Assembly: GCA_902555985.1 (NCBI GenBank)
Contig: CACDUI010000002.1
Coordinates: 1-64,000, forward strand
Source: an uncultured Candidatus Actinomarina sp.
GTDB lineage: Bacteria > Actinomycetota > Acidimicrobiia > Actinomarinales > Actinomarinaceae
DNA: 64,000 nucleotides
Reading direction: 5' to 3'
In this document: piece by piece, positions 28,513 through 36,280 of the stretch
How the letters are laid out: every line of letters begins with the position of its first letter
How positions within the stretch are numbered: the first letter of the stretch is position 1
Notes under the pieces: model-generated
What the model was told of the DNA's origin: nothing
Database searches by the model: none
What the model saw: the letters and a program-made list of their open reading frames with translations, nothing else
Program-made: the position numbers and the translations under genes

Positions 28513-29958
28513 ATGGATATAACTAATTTACCTATTCGAAAACTTAATACTTTATTTAGTAAAAAAGAATTAAAGCCTTCAGAATTATATTCTCAAATCT
28601 TTGATAATGCTGCAAATTCCGAAGCTTCTCTTCATGCACACTTAACTCTCTTTGAGGATGAAAACATAAAAAAAGCTAAAGAATCGGATCTTAGGTTTGA
28701 TTCAGGAACTTCTGAAAGTTTATTAGATGGCATACCTATTGCTATTAAGGACAATATAAATATCAAAGGATATAAAACCACATGTTCCTCAAAAATGCTT
28801 TCAAATTACACTTCTCCTTATGATGCCACAGTAATTAAAAAGTTAAATGAAAGACAGACACTGTTTACTGGCAAAACTAATTTAGATGAATTTGCTATGG
28901 GTTCTTCTACAGAAAACTCTGCATTTGGTCTCACTAGAAACCCATGGGATACTGACTTTGTTCCAGGAGGATCTTCTGGAGGATCTGCTGCTTCAGTTGG
29001 AGCAAGGTCATCTGTAGCTGCACTAGGAAGTGATACTGGTGGTTCTATTCGACAGCCTGCTTCATTTTGTGGATTAGTTGGATTTAAACCAACTTATGGA
29101 ACTGTCTCTAGGTATGGACTAATAGCTTTTGCTTCGTCTCTTGATCAAATTGGCCCAATTACTAAAACTGTCGATGACTCAAGAATAATTTTTTCAGCTA
29201 TTTCGGGTGATGATCCTAGAGACGCTACTTCAATAGTTAATAATCAATTGGATATTCCATCTGATAAAACTGCCAAAATTGGAGTTATTAAAGAGCTTAT
29301 GGGAGACGGTATATCTGATGAAGCTAGAAATGAAGTAAACAAAGTTACTGAAATTTTAAAATCAAGTGGATATGAAGTCAAAGAAATATCAATTCCAATA
29401 ATCGAACTTGCCATAAGCATTTACTATCTTATTGCTCCAGCAGAGTGTTCAGCTAATCTCGCAAGGTTTGATGGTGTGAGGTATGGATTAAGAGTTGATG
29501 GTAAAACAAGTTACGAAATGATGGAAAATACTAGAGCAGAAGGTTTTGGTAAAGAAGTGAAAAGAAGAATCCTTTTAGGGACGTATGCGCTTTCAGCTGG
29601 ATATTATGACGAATATTATGGAAAAGCATTACAAGCAAGGAAAGAAATGATTGAAGGGTTTATAAAAGCATTTAACGAAGTTGATTATTTAATTTCACCA
29701 ACAACCCCAACCCAGGCTTTTAAAGCTGGTGAAAAGACAAGCAATCCATTAGAAATGTACATGTCAGATTTATGCACAATTCCTGCAAACTTAGCGGGAC
29801 TTCCAGCAATAAGTATTCCAACAGGGGTTACTAGTGACAATCTGCCTCTTGGAGTACAGGTAATGAGTAGAGCCCTTTCTGATGATTCGCTTTTAAACTT
29901 CTCTGAAATTATTGAAAAAGAGGTTCAATTCAACCAACAACCAAAAGGATGGATGTAA
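28513..29958 (+). CDS. gatA: Asp/Glu-tRNA amidotransferase subunit A
   Basis: The 481-residue amidase subunit releases ammonia from glutamine for transamidation. The Ser-cisSer-Lys triad is visible: Lys in PIAIKDNINIKG, cis-Ser in PGGSSGGSAA and the nucleophile in GSDTGGSIRQPA. It works with GatB and GatC to convert Glu-tRNA(Gln) to Gln-tRNA(Gln), and possibly Asp-tRNA(Asn) to Asn-tRNA(Asn). The order gatC-gatA-gatB is complete and tightly spaced. Confidence 0.96.
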   Translation: MDITNLPIRKLNTLFSKKELKPSELYSQIFDNAANSEASLHAHLTLFEDENIKKAKESDLRFDSGTSESLLDGIPIAIKDNINIKGYKTTCSSKMLSNYTSPYDATVIKKLNERQTLFTGKTNLDEFAMGSSTENSAFGLTRNPWDTDFVPGGSSGGSAASVGARSSVAALGSDTGGSIRQPASFCGLVGFKPTYGTVSRYGLIAFASSLDQIGPITKTVDDSRIIFSAISGDDPRDATSIVNNQLDIPSDKTAKIGVIKELMGDGISDEARNEVNKVTEILKSSGYEVKEISIPIIELAISIYYLIAPAECSANLARFDGVRYGLRVDGKTSYEMMENTRAEGFGKEVKRRILLGTYALSAGYYDEYYGKALQARKEMIEGFIKAFNEVDYLISPTTPTQAFKAGEKTSNPLEMYMSDLCTIPANLAGLPAISIPTGVTSDNLPLGVQVMSRALSDDSLLNFSEIIEKEVQFNQQPKGWM

Positions 29959-31403
29959 TGTCATTACAGCCGACTATTGGAATTGAGACCCATATAGAGC
30001 TAAACACAAATACAAAAATGTTTTGTAGGTGTGGTGTTGTTGATACTGAAGATCCAAATATAAGTTTATGCCCAACATGTCTTGGATTGCCAGGAGCACT
30101 ACCTGTTCCAAATAAGAAAGCTATAGAATCCATCACGCTTTTAGCATTAAGTACTGGTTGTGAAATAACAAGAAAGGGCATGTTTCATCGTAAAAATTAC
30201 TTTTATCCCGATTTACCAAAAAATTATCAAATATCTCAATTCGATTTACCAGTTGGCCTGAATGGTGAACTAGAAATTGTTATTGAAGAAACTACTGACA
30301 ATATCCAAATTGAGAGAGTACATATGGAAGAAGATACTGGGAAATCTACACATAGTGGTTCAGGTAGAATTGAATCAGCAACAAGCACTGCGCTAGACTT
30401 TAATCGGTCAGGAGTTCCTTTAGTTGAAATTGTAACTAAGCCCGTTATCACTTCATCAAAACAAGCTGTTGCGTATATAGAGGAGTTAAGACAACTAGCT
30501 ATAGACTTAAATATTTCTGAAGGAAGATTAGAAAAAGGTAATTTAAGATTTGATGCAAATATTTCTGTAGCTCCGGAAGGCAGCAGTGAGTTAGGTACAA
30601 AAGTAGAAATTAAAAACATGAACTCCCTTCGTTCTCTTGAAAGAGCAATTGACTATGAAATAGAAAGACAAACAAAAGCTGTCGAGGATGGTGTTGAGAT
30701 TATACAAGAAACACGTCACTGGGATGAAAATAAAGAATTGACTAGCACAATGAGATCAAAGGAGGGAAGTGCAGATTATAGGTATTTTTCAGATCCTGAT
30801 TTGCCAAACATGTATTTAAGTGAAGACTTCATTAATCAAGTTAAATCTTCAATGCCACAACTTCCAAAGAAACAAAGAGAAGAGCTCGTTGACACGGGTC
30901 TTACCTTAAAACAAGCAAACATATTGAGTAAAAGTGATGTATGGATAAAAAGCTTATATTTTAAAGTACATAAACAAACAAAGGATTCAGAAGCATCATT
31001 TAATTGGATTACAGGGGAGCTTCAGGGCCAAATGAGAAAATCTAGTATTGAAAAATTGCCAGAGTGGTTTAGTTATGAGTATCTTTCTGAAATTATAGAA
31101 TTAATTAAGAACAGTAAGATATCTTTTACGTCTGCCAAAGTTATTCTATCTGAGTTATTAAACACAGATACCACACCAAATGAGGTTGCTGAACAAAAGA
31201 ATCTTTTTCAAGAAAATGACACTGATAAGATATCAGAAATGATTGTTCAGATTTTAGAAGAGAATCAAGATGTAGTTGATAGGATTAAAACTGGAGAAGA
31301 TAAATTAGTCGGTTTTCTTGTAGGTCAAGTGATGAAGCAATCAAATGGCTCGGTAAATCCAGGTATGGCCAAAGAGCTTCTCCTTAAAAAGATAAAAGAC
31401 TAA
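29949..31403 (+). CDS. gatB: Asp/Glu-tRNA amidotransferase subunit B
   Basis: The 484-residue kinase/transamidase subunit begins with TIGIETHIEL and has the zinc site built from CRCG and LCPTCLGLPG, then SQFDLPVGLNG and HMEEDTGKSTH, with a C-terminal YqeY-like tail that binds tRNA. ATG 29949 overlaps gatA by 10 bases; ATG 29958, sharing one base with the gatA stop, is an equally good start. The last 20 bases overlap pgpA on the other strand. Confidence 0.96.
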   Translation: MDVMSLQPTIGIETHIELNTNTKMFCRCGVVDTEDPNISLCPTCLGLPGALPVPNKKAIESITLLALSTGCEITRKGMFHRKNYFYPDLPKNYQISQFDLPVGLNGELEIVIEETTDNIQIERVHMEEDTGKSTHSGSGRIESATSTALDFNRSGVPLVEIVTKPVITSSKQAVAYIEELRQLAIDLNISEGRLEKGNLRFDANISVAPEGSSELGTKVEIKNMNSLRSLERAIDYEIERQTKAVEDGVEIIQETRHWDENKELTSTMRSKEGSADYRYFSDPDLPNMYLSEDFINQVKSSMPQLPKKQREELVDTGLTLKQANILSKSDVWIKSLYFKVHKQTKDSEASFNWITGELQGQMRKSSIEKLPEWFSYEYLSEIIELIKNSKISFTSAKVILSELLNTDTTPNEVAEQKNLFQENDTDKISEMIVQILEENQDVVDRIKTGEDKLVGFLVGQVMKQSNGSVNPGMAKELLLKKIKD

Positions 31404-31845
31404 CTTGATTTACTATTGTCGCAGATAGTAGACCTAACAAACCAGCACCTAAATCATCGTAAAGTACTCCTAACTTTCCAGGATAGTTTTCTAATTCTGC
31501 GACAAACTTAGGTTGTTTTAAAATATCACTTGCTCTAAATACTAAAAATCCTGCAATTAAAGGCAATAATTTTGATGGAGATGCAAGACAAACTAAACTC
31601 ATTCCAACAATCTCATCAAGGGTAATCCAGCTAGGATCGTCATTTGCATCATCATCTTCAACACAGAGGAAATAAATTAATAGCAAGAGAAGGAAAATAA
31701 TAAATAGTTGAAGAATATTCAAACCCAATAAATATATCAGGACTGTGAATAACAAAGGTGCCAAAGTTCCTCCACCTTTTTTATCACCAAAAATGATTTG
31801 CCAAGCTAGTCCAACACCAAACCCTGATGCCAAAAATCTTTTCAC
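31384..31845 (-). CDS. pgpA: Phosphatidylglycerophosphatase A
   Basis: The 153-residue membrane phosphatase makes phosphatidylglycerol from its phosphate. It has several hydrophobic segments and the PgpA motifs DDPSWITLDEIVGM, LVFRASDILKQP, and YPGKLGVLYDDLGAGLLG with the acidic pair DD. It overlaps the end of gatB by 20 bases and is divergent from ilvE (62 bases between starts). Some conserved PgpA residues are changed (ITLDE for VIDE), so activity is likely but not certain. Confidence 0.8.
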   Translation of the reverse strand: MKRFLASGFGVGLAWQIIFGDKKGGGTLAPLLFTVLIYLLGLNILQLFIIFLLLLLIYFLCVEDDDANDDPSWITLDEIVGMSLVCLASPSKLLPLIAGFLVFRASDILKQPKFVAELENYPGKLGVLYDDLGAGLLGLLSATIVNQVSLLSF

Positions 31846-31907
31846 AATTGAATAATAGTATTTTTTATAGCTTCAATGACAAAAAGGTGTATTATTTGTT
31901 ATTAATA

Positions 31908-32825
31908 ATGGAAAAATCAAAATTAATCTGGCTCAACGGTGAATTTGTTAATTGGGAAGATGCAAAAGTAAGTGTTATGTCCCATACCTTACATTATGGT
32001 ACAGGTGTCTTTGAGGGAATAAGAGCCAGGGATTGTAAAAATGGAACATCTATTTTCAGACTGAATGATCATGTTGATAGACTTTATAATTCTGCTGGTG
32101 CATACAATCTAGATATTCCATACGATAAGGATGTTATTACCCAAGCTATCAAAGATTCAGTACATCTAAATGAATTAACATCAGCTTACATTAGGCCCTT
32201 AGTTTTTTTTGGTGAAGGTGAGATGGGTTTATTACCAAACAATGTTCCAGTAAATGTTTCTGTAGCAGCCTGGAGTTGGGGAGCATACCTTGGGGATGAA
32301 GCTGGTAATAACGGTGTAAAAGTCTGCATATCAAAATGGAAGAGAATCAGTCCAGAAAGTTTTATTCCTACAGCAAAGGGAGTTGGCGGATATATGAATT
32401 CAACTTTAGCAAAAATCGATGCGGTAAATAACGGATATGACGACGCAATTATGTTTGGTGATGGAGACGTTGTTGCTGAAGGAAGCGGTCAAAATTTATT
32501 TTTAATAAAAAATAGTAAAATTACCACACCTCCAATTGAGACAGGAGCGCTGGGAGGAATTACGCGAAGAACTGCAATAGAGATTGCGAGTAGTTTGGGT
32601 TATGAAACTGTTGAAGAAAATATTACAAAAGAAGACTTATTTAATGCTGATGAATTGTTTTTTACTGGCACAGCAACAGAAGTGATTGGCGTTGTCTCAG
32701 TAGATGGAGAAGATATTGGTACTGGGTCACCAGGAAGCATTACAAATGCAATCCGCAACAATTATTTAGAGATTGTAAATGGAAATGACCCTATTTCTGA
32801 AAACTATTTAACATTAGTTAAGTGA
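31908..32825 (+). CDS. ilvE: Branched-chain amino acid aminotransferase IlvE
   Basis: The protein has 305 residues from ATG 31908. An upstream in-frame ATG at 31827 would overlap pgpA and add a non-homologous hydrophobic tail, so it was rejected. This fold-type IV PLP enzyme has LWLNGEF-like IWLNGEFVNW, HTLHYGTGVFEGIRA, PLP Lys in TAKGVGGYMNS, the EGSGQNLF loop and LGGITRRTAIEIA. It performs the last step of Val, Leu and Ile synthesis. A -10-like TATTAT at 31890-31895 leaves a leader of only a few bases. It is 4-base coupled to the next gene. Confidence 0.93.
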   Translation: MEKSKLIWLNGEFVNWEDAKVSVMSHTLHYGTGVFEGIRARDCKNGTSIFRLNDHVDRLYNSAGAYNLDIPYDKDVITQAIKDSVHLNELTSAYIRPLVFFGEGEMGLLPNNVPVNVSVAAWSWGAYLGDEAGNNGVKVCISKWKRISPESFIPTAKGVGGYMNSTLAKIDAVNNGYDDAIMFGDGDVVAEGSGQNLFLIKNSKITTPPIETGALGGITRRTAIEIASSLGYETVEENITKEDLFNADELFFTGTATEVIGVVSVDGEDIGTGSPGSITNAIRNNYLEIVNGNDPISENYLTLVK

Positions 32826-33256
32826 GTCAACAACCAAACTTAGAAGACACAAACTATAAGCTACAAACACTTTCAGATTTGCCTGTGCCTAGATCGCAAG
32901 CAAAAAAAAATACAAGTGATAATTTAAAGCACCCTTTTGAACAAGTTTTTTCAATCCCAAGTCCAGACAGCGGCTACGCATTAAAGTTAATTAAAAAATA
33001 TGAACATTTTTGGAATACGCATCATAAAAAAAAGTTAATTACAAAAATAATTTCTAATTTAGTAATTTACCAAGCATCTTTAGTAGGAAGGGGTCCTACG
33101 AAAAGTGACATTGAAAGAGTTTTAGAAGTTCTTGAGATTAGTGAAAACAGCATAGGATTACTCAATAAAGAAAACCTCCAACTAGCAAGCAAAGAGACTA
33201 TAAAAGGCCTCCATTTATCTGAATTATTTTCAAGTATTGATGTTGATAAAATGTAA
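32822..33256 (+). CDS. Conserved-looking protein of unknown function
   Basis: The 144-residue soluble protein starts at GTG 32822, overlapping the ilvE stop by 4 bases. It has no signal peptide or membrane segment. The N-terminal 40 residues are polar and probably flexible; from about residue 40 it is helical (SGYALKLIKKYEHFW, KLITKIISNLVIYQASLVGRGP, IERVLEVLEI). I recognise no family. The coupling to ilvE and the 18-base gap to the FAH-family gene suggest co-expression. Confidence 0.6.
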   Translation: MSQQPNLEDTNYKLQTLSDLPVPRSQAKKNTSDNLKHPFEQVFSIPSPDSGYALKLIKKYEHFWNTHHKKKLITKIISNLVIYQASLVGRGPTKSDIERVLEVLEISENSIGLLNKENLQLASKETIKGLHLSELFSSIDVDKM

Positions 33257-33262
33257 AACTTT

Positions 33263-33268
33263 TACACT
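33263..33268 (+). promoter_or_regulatory. Leaderless-type -10 hexamer for the FAH-family gene
   Basis: TACACT is followed by six bases and the ATG at 33275. It lies right after the stop of the preceding gene, so an internal promoter for the FAH-gltX-tRNA unit is plausible. Confidence 0.5.
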
Positions 33269-33274
33269 TGTGTA

Positions 33275-34051
33275 ATGAAGATTGTAAGGGCTAAATTTGA
33301 AGGCGAAATTTTTTACGGTGAACTAACTGATAAGGGTATTATCCGTTATGAAGGCTCACCTCTAGTAGTTTGGGAGCCTACAGAAGAAAAATACAGTATT
33401 GATGAAATTCAATTATTAGCTCCTGTTTTACCTAGTAAAGTAACTGCAGTTGCTAAAAATTATGAAAAGCATGCATTTGAACTCGGTGTACATGATTACA
33501 CAGCTCCAAATAATCCTGTATTCTTCAACAAACCTTCTACATCTGTAATTGGCACAGGAGAATCCATTATTTATCCGCCTATTGGTCAACATGTAGATCA
33601 TGAAGCAGAGCTAGCTATTGTAATCGGTAAACTTAGTAAAAATCTTACTAAAGATAACTGGATGGATAATGTTCTTGGATTTACTATTGCAAATGATCTT
33701 TCTGAAAGGGTACTCCAAGGTCAAGATGGTACCTTCAATGGAAATTTTACAAGAGCAAAGAGTTTTGATACTTTTTGTCCTCTTGGCCCAGTCATTCAAA
33801 CTAGTTTTGATCAGAATCCAGAGCTTAATATTAAGTGTTTCGTAAATGATGAATTAAAACAAGATGGTAATACCAGAGATATGATTTTTAGTATTGGTGA
33901 AATATTAGAATTTGTATCATCAATTATGACACTGTTACCGGGAGATGTCATTTTGACTGGTACACCTGAAGGAGTGTCAAAAGTAAAGCCTGGTGATGAA
34001 ATAAAAATTGAAATTGAAACCATTGGCACTTTAGTAAATCCAGTTAAATAA
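33275..34051 (+). CDS. Fumarylacetoacetate hydrolase-family protein
   Basis: The 258-residue protein has the FAH core: AVAKNYEKHAFELG, FFNKPSTSVIGTGESI, metal ligands in HEAELAIVIG and ANDLSERVLQ, and LTGTPEGVSKVKPGDEI near the C-terminus. The family includes hydratases, isomerases and oxaloacetate/acylpyruvate hydrolases acting on 2-oxo acids with a bound divalent metal; the substrate here is unknown. It sits one base before gltX. From memory the same neighbours occur in Mycobacterium (Rv2993c-Rv2992c), which supports actinobacterial descent. Confidence 0.88.
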   Translation: MKIVRAKFEGEIFYGELTDKGIIRYEGSPLVVWEPTEEKYSIDEIQLLAPVLPSKVTAVAKNYEKHAFELGVHDYTAPNNPVFFNKPSTSVIGTGESIIYPPIGQHVDHEAELAIVIGKLSKNLTKDNWMDNVLGFTIANDLSERVLQGQDGTFNGNFTRAKSFDTFCPLGPVIQTSFDQNPELNIKCFVNDELKQDGNTRDMIFSIGEILEFVSSIMTLLPGDVILTGTPEGVSKVKPGDEIKIEIETIGTLVNPVK

Positions 34052-34052
34052 C

Positions 34053-35369
34053 ATGAAATTAAGAATTGCTCCATCGCCAACCGGCAGCCTACATATTGGA
34101 AATGCAAGAACCGCTCTTTTTAACTGGTTGTATGCAAAAGCTAATGGAGGCACCTTCGTTGTCAGAATAGATGATACTGACATGGAGCGAAGCACCGAAG
34201 AACACCAAAAAAATATATTAGAAAACCTCCAATGGCTGGGACTTGATTGGGATGAAGGTGTAGATGTTGGGGGAGAGCATGGTGATTACAGACAATCTTC
34301 TAGATTTGAAAGATATAGAGAAGTTGCCCATCAGTTAGTTGAGAAAAGCTTTGCATACGAAGATGATGGAGCTATTAGATTCAAAGTCCCTAAAGATCAA
34401 ACAATAAATTTTAAAGATTTTGTTAGAGGAGATATGTCATTTGATACTTCTGATGTTGAGGATTTTGTTATATTAAGATCGGATAATTCTCCTACATATC
34501 ATTTAGCATCAACTGTTGATGATGTAGATTATGGAATAACAATAATTGCAAGGGGAGAAGACATACTTTCTTCAACTCCAAAACATATCTTAATTATGGA
34601 AGCTCTTGGTGCTGATTTACCAAATTTTTGCCATCTACCACTGCTATTTGGGCCAGATGGAAAAAAATTAAGTAAAAGACATGGTGATACTTCAGTAAAA
34701 GCATTTCGAGATAAAGGAATATTAAATGATGCAATGTTTAATTATCTATGTTTGCTTGGTTGGTCGCCTGGAGATGATGTCGAGCTATTTGATAGAGAAT
34801 TCGCTATTAGCAAGTTTGATTTCAATAAAGTTCTCCCAAATTCAGCAATTTTTGATGAAAAAAAGCTTCTTTGGCTTAATGGGCAATATATTAGATCAAC
34901 AGCATATGATAAATTTTTGAAAGATGCATTAATTAAGGTTGAAGAGAACCTAAATAGAGCACTATTTCCTGAGGAGAATGAAAGATTAAATAAAATACTT
35001 CCTTCAGTTCAAGAAAGAGTCGAGACAATGAATGACTTGCAAGCCCAAGTTTTGTTTTTACTCGATGAACCTTTTTTAATCAATCAAGAAGAGTGGGATA
35101 CTGTAAATTCAGAAGAAGCACAAAAATATTTAAATAATATAAGAAAAAAATTCATCGATTTAGAAGATTTTAATTTGGAAAATATCGAATTATTAATGAG
35201 AACTGCTTTGGAAGAATTAGAAATTAAAACTAAAGTTGGATTCCAATCTACTCGTGTTGCAATCACTGGTACAAAAATCAGCCCGCCATTATTTGAATCA
35301 ATATTTGCGCTGGGTAAAGAGACTTGTATTGCTAGATTGACAGAAAGTATCGAAAAATTAACAAACTAA
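34053..35369 (+). CDS. gltX: Glutamyl-tRNA synthetase
   Basis: The 438-residue class I synthetase has the HIGH-type motif SPTGSLHIGNARTAL, RIDDTDMERS and the KMSKS-type loop KKLSKRHGDTS, followed by a helical anticodon-binding domain. GatCAB is encoded upstream and a tRNA-Gln(CUG) downstream, and no glnS is in view. The enzyme is therefore probably non-discriminating and also charges tRNA-Gln with Glu (inference). It precedes three tRNA genes, two of which are its substrates. Confidence 0.95.
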   Translation: MKLRIAPSPTGSLHIGNARTALFNWLYAKANGGTFVVRIDDTDMERSTEEHQKNILENLQWLGLDWDEGVDVGGEHGDYRQSSRFERYREVAHQLVEKSFAYEDDGAIRFKVPKDQTINFKDFVRGDMSFDTSDVEDFVILRSDNSPTYHLASTVDDVDYGITIIARGEDILSSTPKHILIMEALGADLPNFCHLPLLFGPDGKKLSKRHGDTSVKAFRDKGILNDAMFNYLCLLGWSPGDDVELFDREFAISKFDFNKVLPNSAIFDEKKLLWLNGQYIRSTAYDKFLKDALIKVEENLNRALFPEENERLNKILPSVQERVETMNDLQAQVLFLLDEPFLINQEEWDTVNSEEAQKYLNNIRKKFIDLEDFNLENIELLMRTALEELEIKTKVGFQSTRVAITGTKISPPLFESIFALGKETCIARLTESIEKLTN

Positions 35370-35389
35370 TAATCAAAATACTTTATTCT

Positions 35390-35395
35390 TAATAT
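35390..35395 (+). promoter_or_regulatory. -10 hexamer placing the start point on base 1 of tRNA-Glu
   Basis: TAATAT is followed by six bases (35396-35401) and then G1 of the mature tRNA-Glu(UUC). By the spacing seen at protein genes here, transcription would start at or next to the mature 5' end. Confidence 0.45.
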
Positions 35396-35401
35396 TTATA
35401 C

Positions 35402-35474
35402 GGCCCCGTCGTCCAGAGGCCTAGGACGCTGGGTTTTCAACCCAGAAACGCCGGTTCGAATCCGGTCGGGGCTG
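35402..35474 (+). tRNA. tRNA-Glu, anticodon UUC
   Basis: This 73-base cloverleaf has acceptor GGCCCCG pairing with CGGGGCT (terminal G-U pair), anticodon stem CTGGG/CCCAG with loop TTTTCAA (anticodon TTC), T-loop TTCGAAT and discriminator G73. CCA is not encoded. It is 32 bases after gltX. Confidence 0.96.
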
Positions 35475-35481
35475 CTATCTT

Positions 35482-35553
35482 TCGGGGATGGTGTAATTGG
35501 CAACACAATGGGTTCTGGTCCCATCGTTGAGGGTTCAAGTCCTTCTCCCCGAG
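35482..35553 (+). tRNA. tRNA-Gln, anticodon CUG
   Basis: This 72-base cloverleaf has acceptor TCGGGGA/TCCCCGA, anticodon stem ATGGG/CCCAT with loop TTCTGGT (anticodon CTG), T-loop TTCAAGT and discriminator G. CCA is not encoded. It is seven bases after the first tRNA-Glu, so one precursor is likely. Confidence 0.95.
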
Positions 35554-35557
35554 CAGA

Positions 35558-35630
35558 GGCCCCGTCGTCCAGAGGCCTAGGACGCTGCCCTCTCAAGGCA
35601 GAAACGCCGGTTCAAATCCGGTCGGGGCTG
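35558..35630 (+). tRNA. tRNA-Glu, anticodon CUC
   Basis: This 73-base cloverleaf is nearly identical to the tRNA-Glu(UUC) copy 83 bases before it, differing only in the anticodon arm (CTGCC/GGCAG, loop CTCTCAA) and one T-loop base (TTCAAAT). CCA is not encoded. It is four bases after tRNA-Gln and abuts the stop of the next, opposite-strand gene. Confidence 0.96.
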
Positions 35631-36236
35631 CTAAGCATTTAGCTTTCTAAACCATCTTGGTTGGTTTTTTATAAATGTTTTATAATCTTCTTCATCATCA
35701 AGTTCAAAAGTAAATTCAGTACTAAAAATCTGTTTATAAGCATATTTTTTATCTTTTAGATATTCAATATGTTTATTAAAACTATTTTTTCCAAAAAGAA
35801 ATTTGTCAAGTCTTACAGTTCCAGCAATAAACGGAGTTCCATTATCTTTACTTTGAGCTATTAGTATTTCATTTTCATTTATTTCTTCACTAATTGTATT
35901 TGCAAAGTGTTTTGTCATATACGGTAAATCTGCATGACAAATAATCCATCCATCATAATTACTAAATAATTTTGAAAATTCAATTACTTCTTTGTTTAAA
36001 CCAGAAGAGATAGATTTAAAAATTTTAACATTTAAATTCTTTGCTAAAATTTCTACTTCATTATCTGTTGATATTAAAAATATTTCATGGTCATTATTTT
36101 TAAAAATCTGAACAATATTTCGTATTAATTCCTTCTGAGTATGAATTCTTTCATCTTGTGTCAGAACTTCTGACAATCTAGACATAGGGTTTGCAAGGTT
36201 TTTTATTGGAATTCCTATGATTTTTTTTCTATTCAT
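35631..36236 (-). CDS. CofC/FbiD-like guanylyltransferase (coenzyme F420 synthesis)
   Basis: The 201-residue nucleotidyltransferase-fold protein opens with IGIPIKNLANPMSRLSEVLT (the IPVKPL...KSRL pattern), has DERIHTQKELIRNIV, the ISSGLNKEVIEF turn (GLN-A motif), the acidic metal site CHADLPYMT, and SKDNGTPFIAGTV. These match CofC/FbiD, which makes the phospho-lactyl or phosphoenolpyruvyl guanylate precursor of F420. MobA and GlmU-type transferases fit less well. It is divergent from pyk, whose substrate PEP is also the FbiD substrate; that pairing may be chance. Its stop is next to the tRNA-Glu end. Confidence 0.7.
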   Translation of the reverse strand: MNRKKIIGIPIKNLANPMSRLSEVLTQDERIHTQKELIRNIVQIFKNNDHEIFLISTDNEVEILAKNLNVKIFKSISSGLNKEVIEFSKLFSNYDGWIICHADLPYMTKHFANTISEEINENEILIAQSKDNGTPFIAGTVRLDKFLFGKNSFNKHIEYLKDKKYAYKQIFSTEFTFELDDEEDYKTFIKNQPRWFRKLNA

Positions 36237-36280
36237 ATACTTAAATTTGTTATACCATGCTATTAAAGTAATTAATCAAT

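Noticed and set aside
31827-31907. Longer ilvE reading from ATG 31827
   Set aside because: It would overlap the pgpA start region and add 27 residues unlike any IlvE N-terminus.
35402-35630. tRNA array as an integration (att) site or repeat element
   Set aside because: No integrase, phage gene or direct repeat of a tRNA end was seen beyond the duplicated tRNA-Glu itself.
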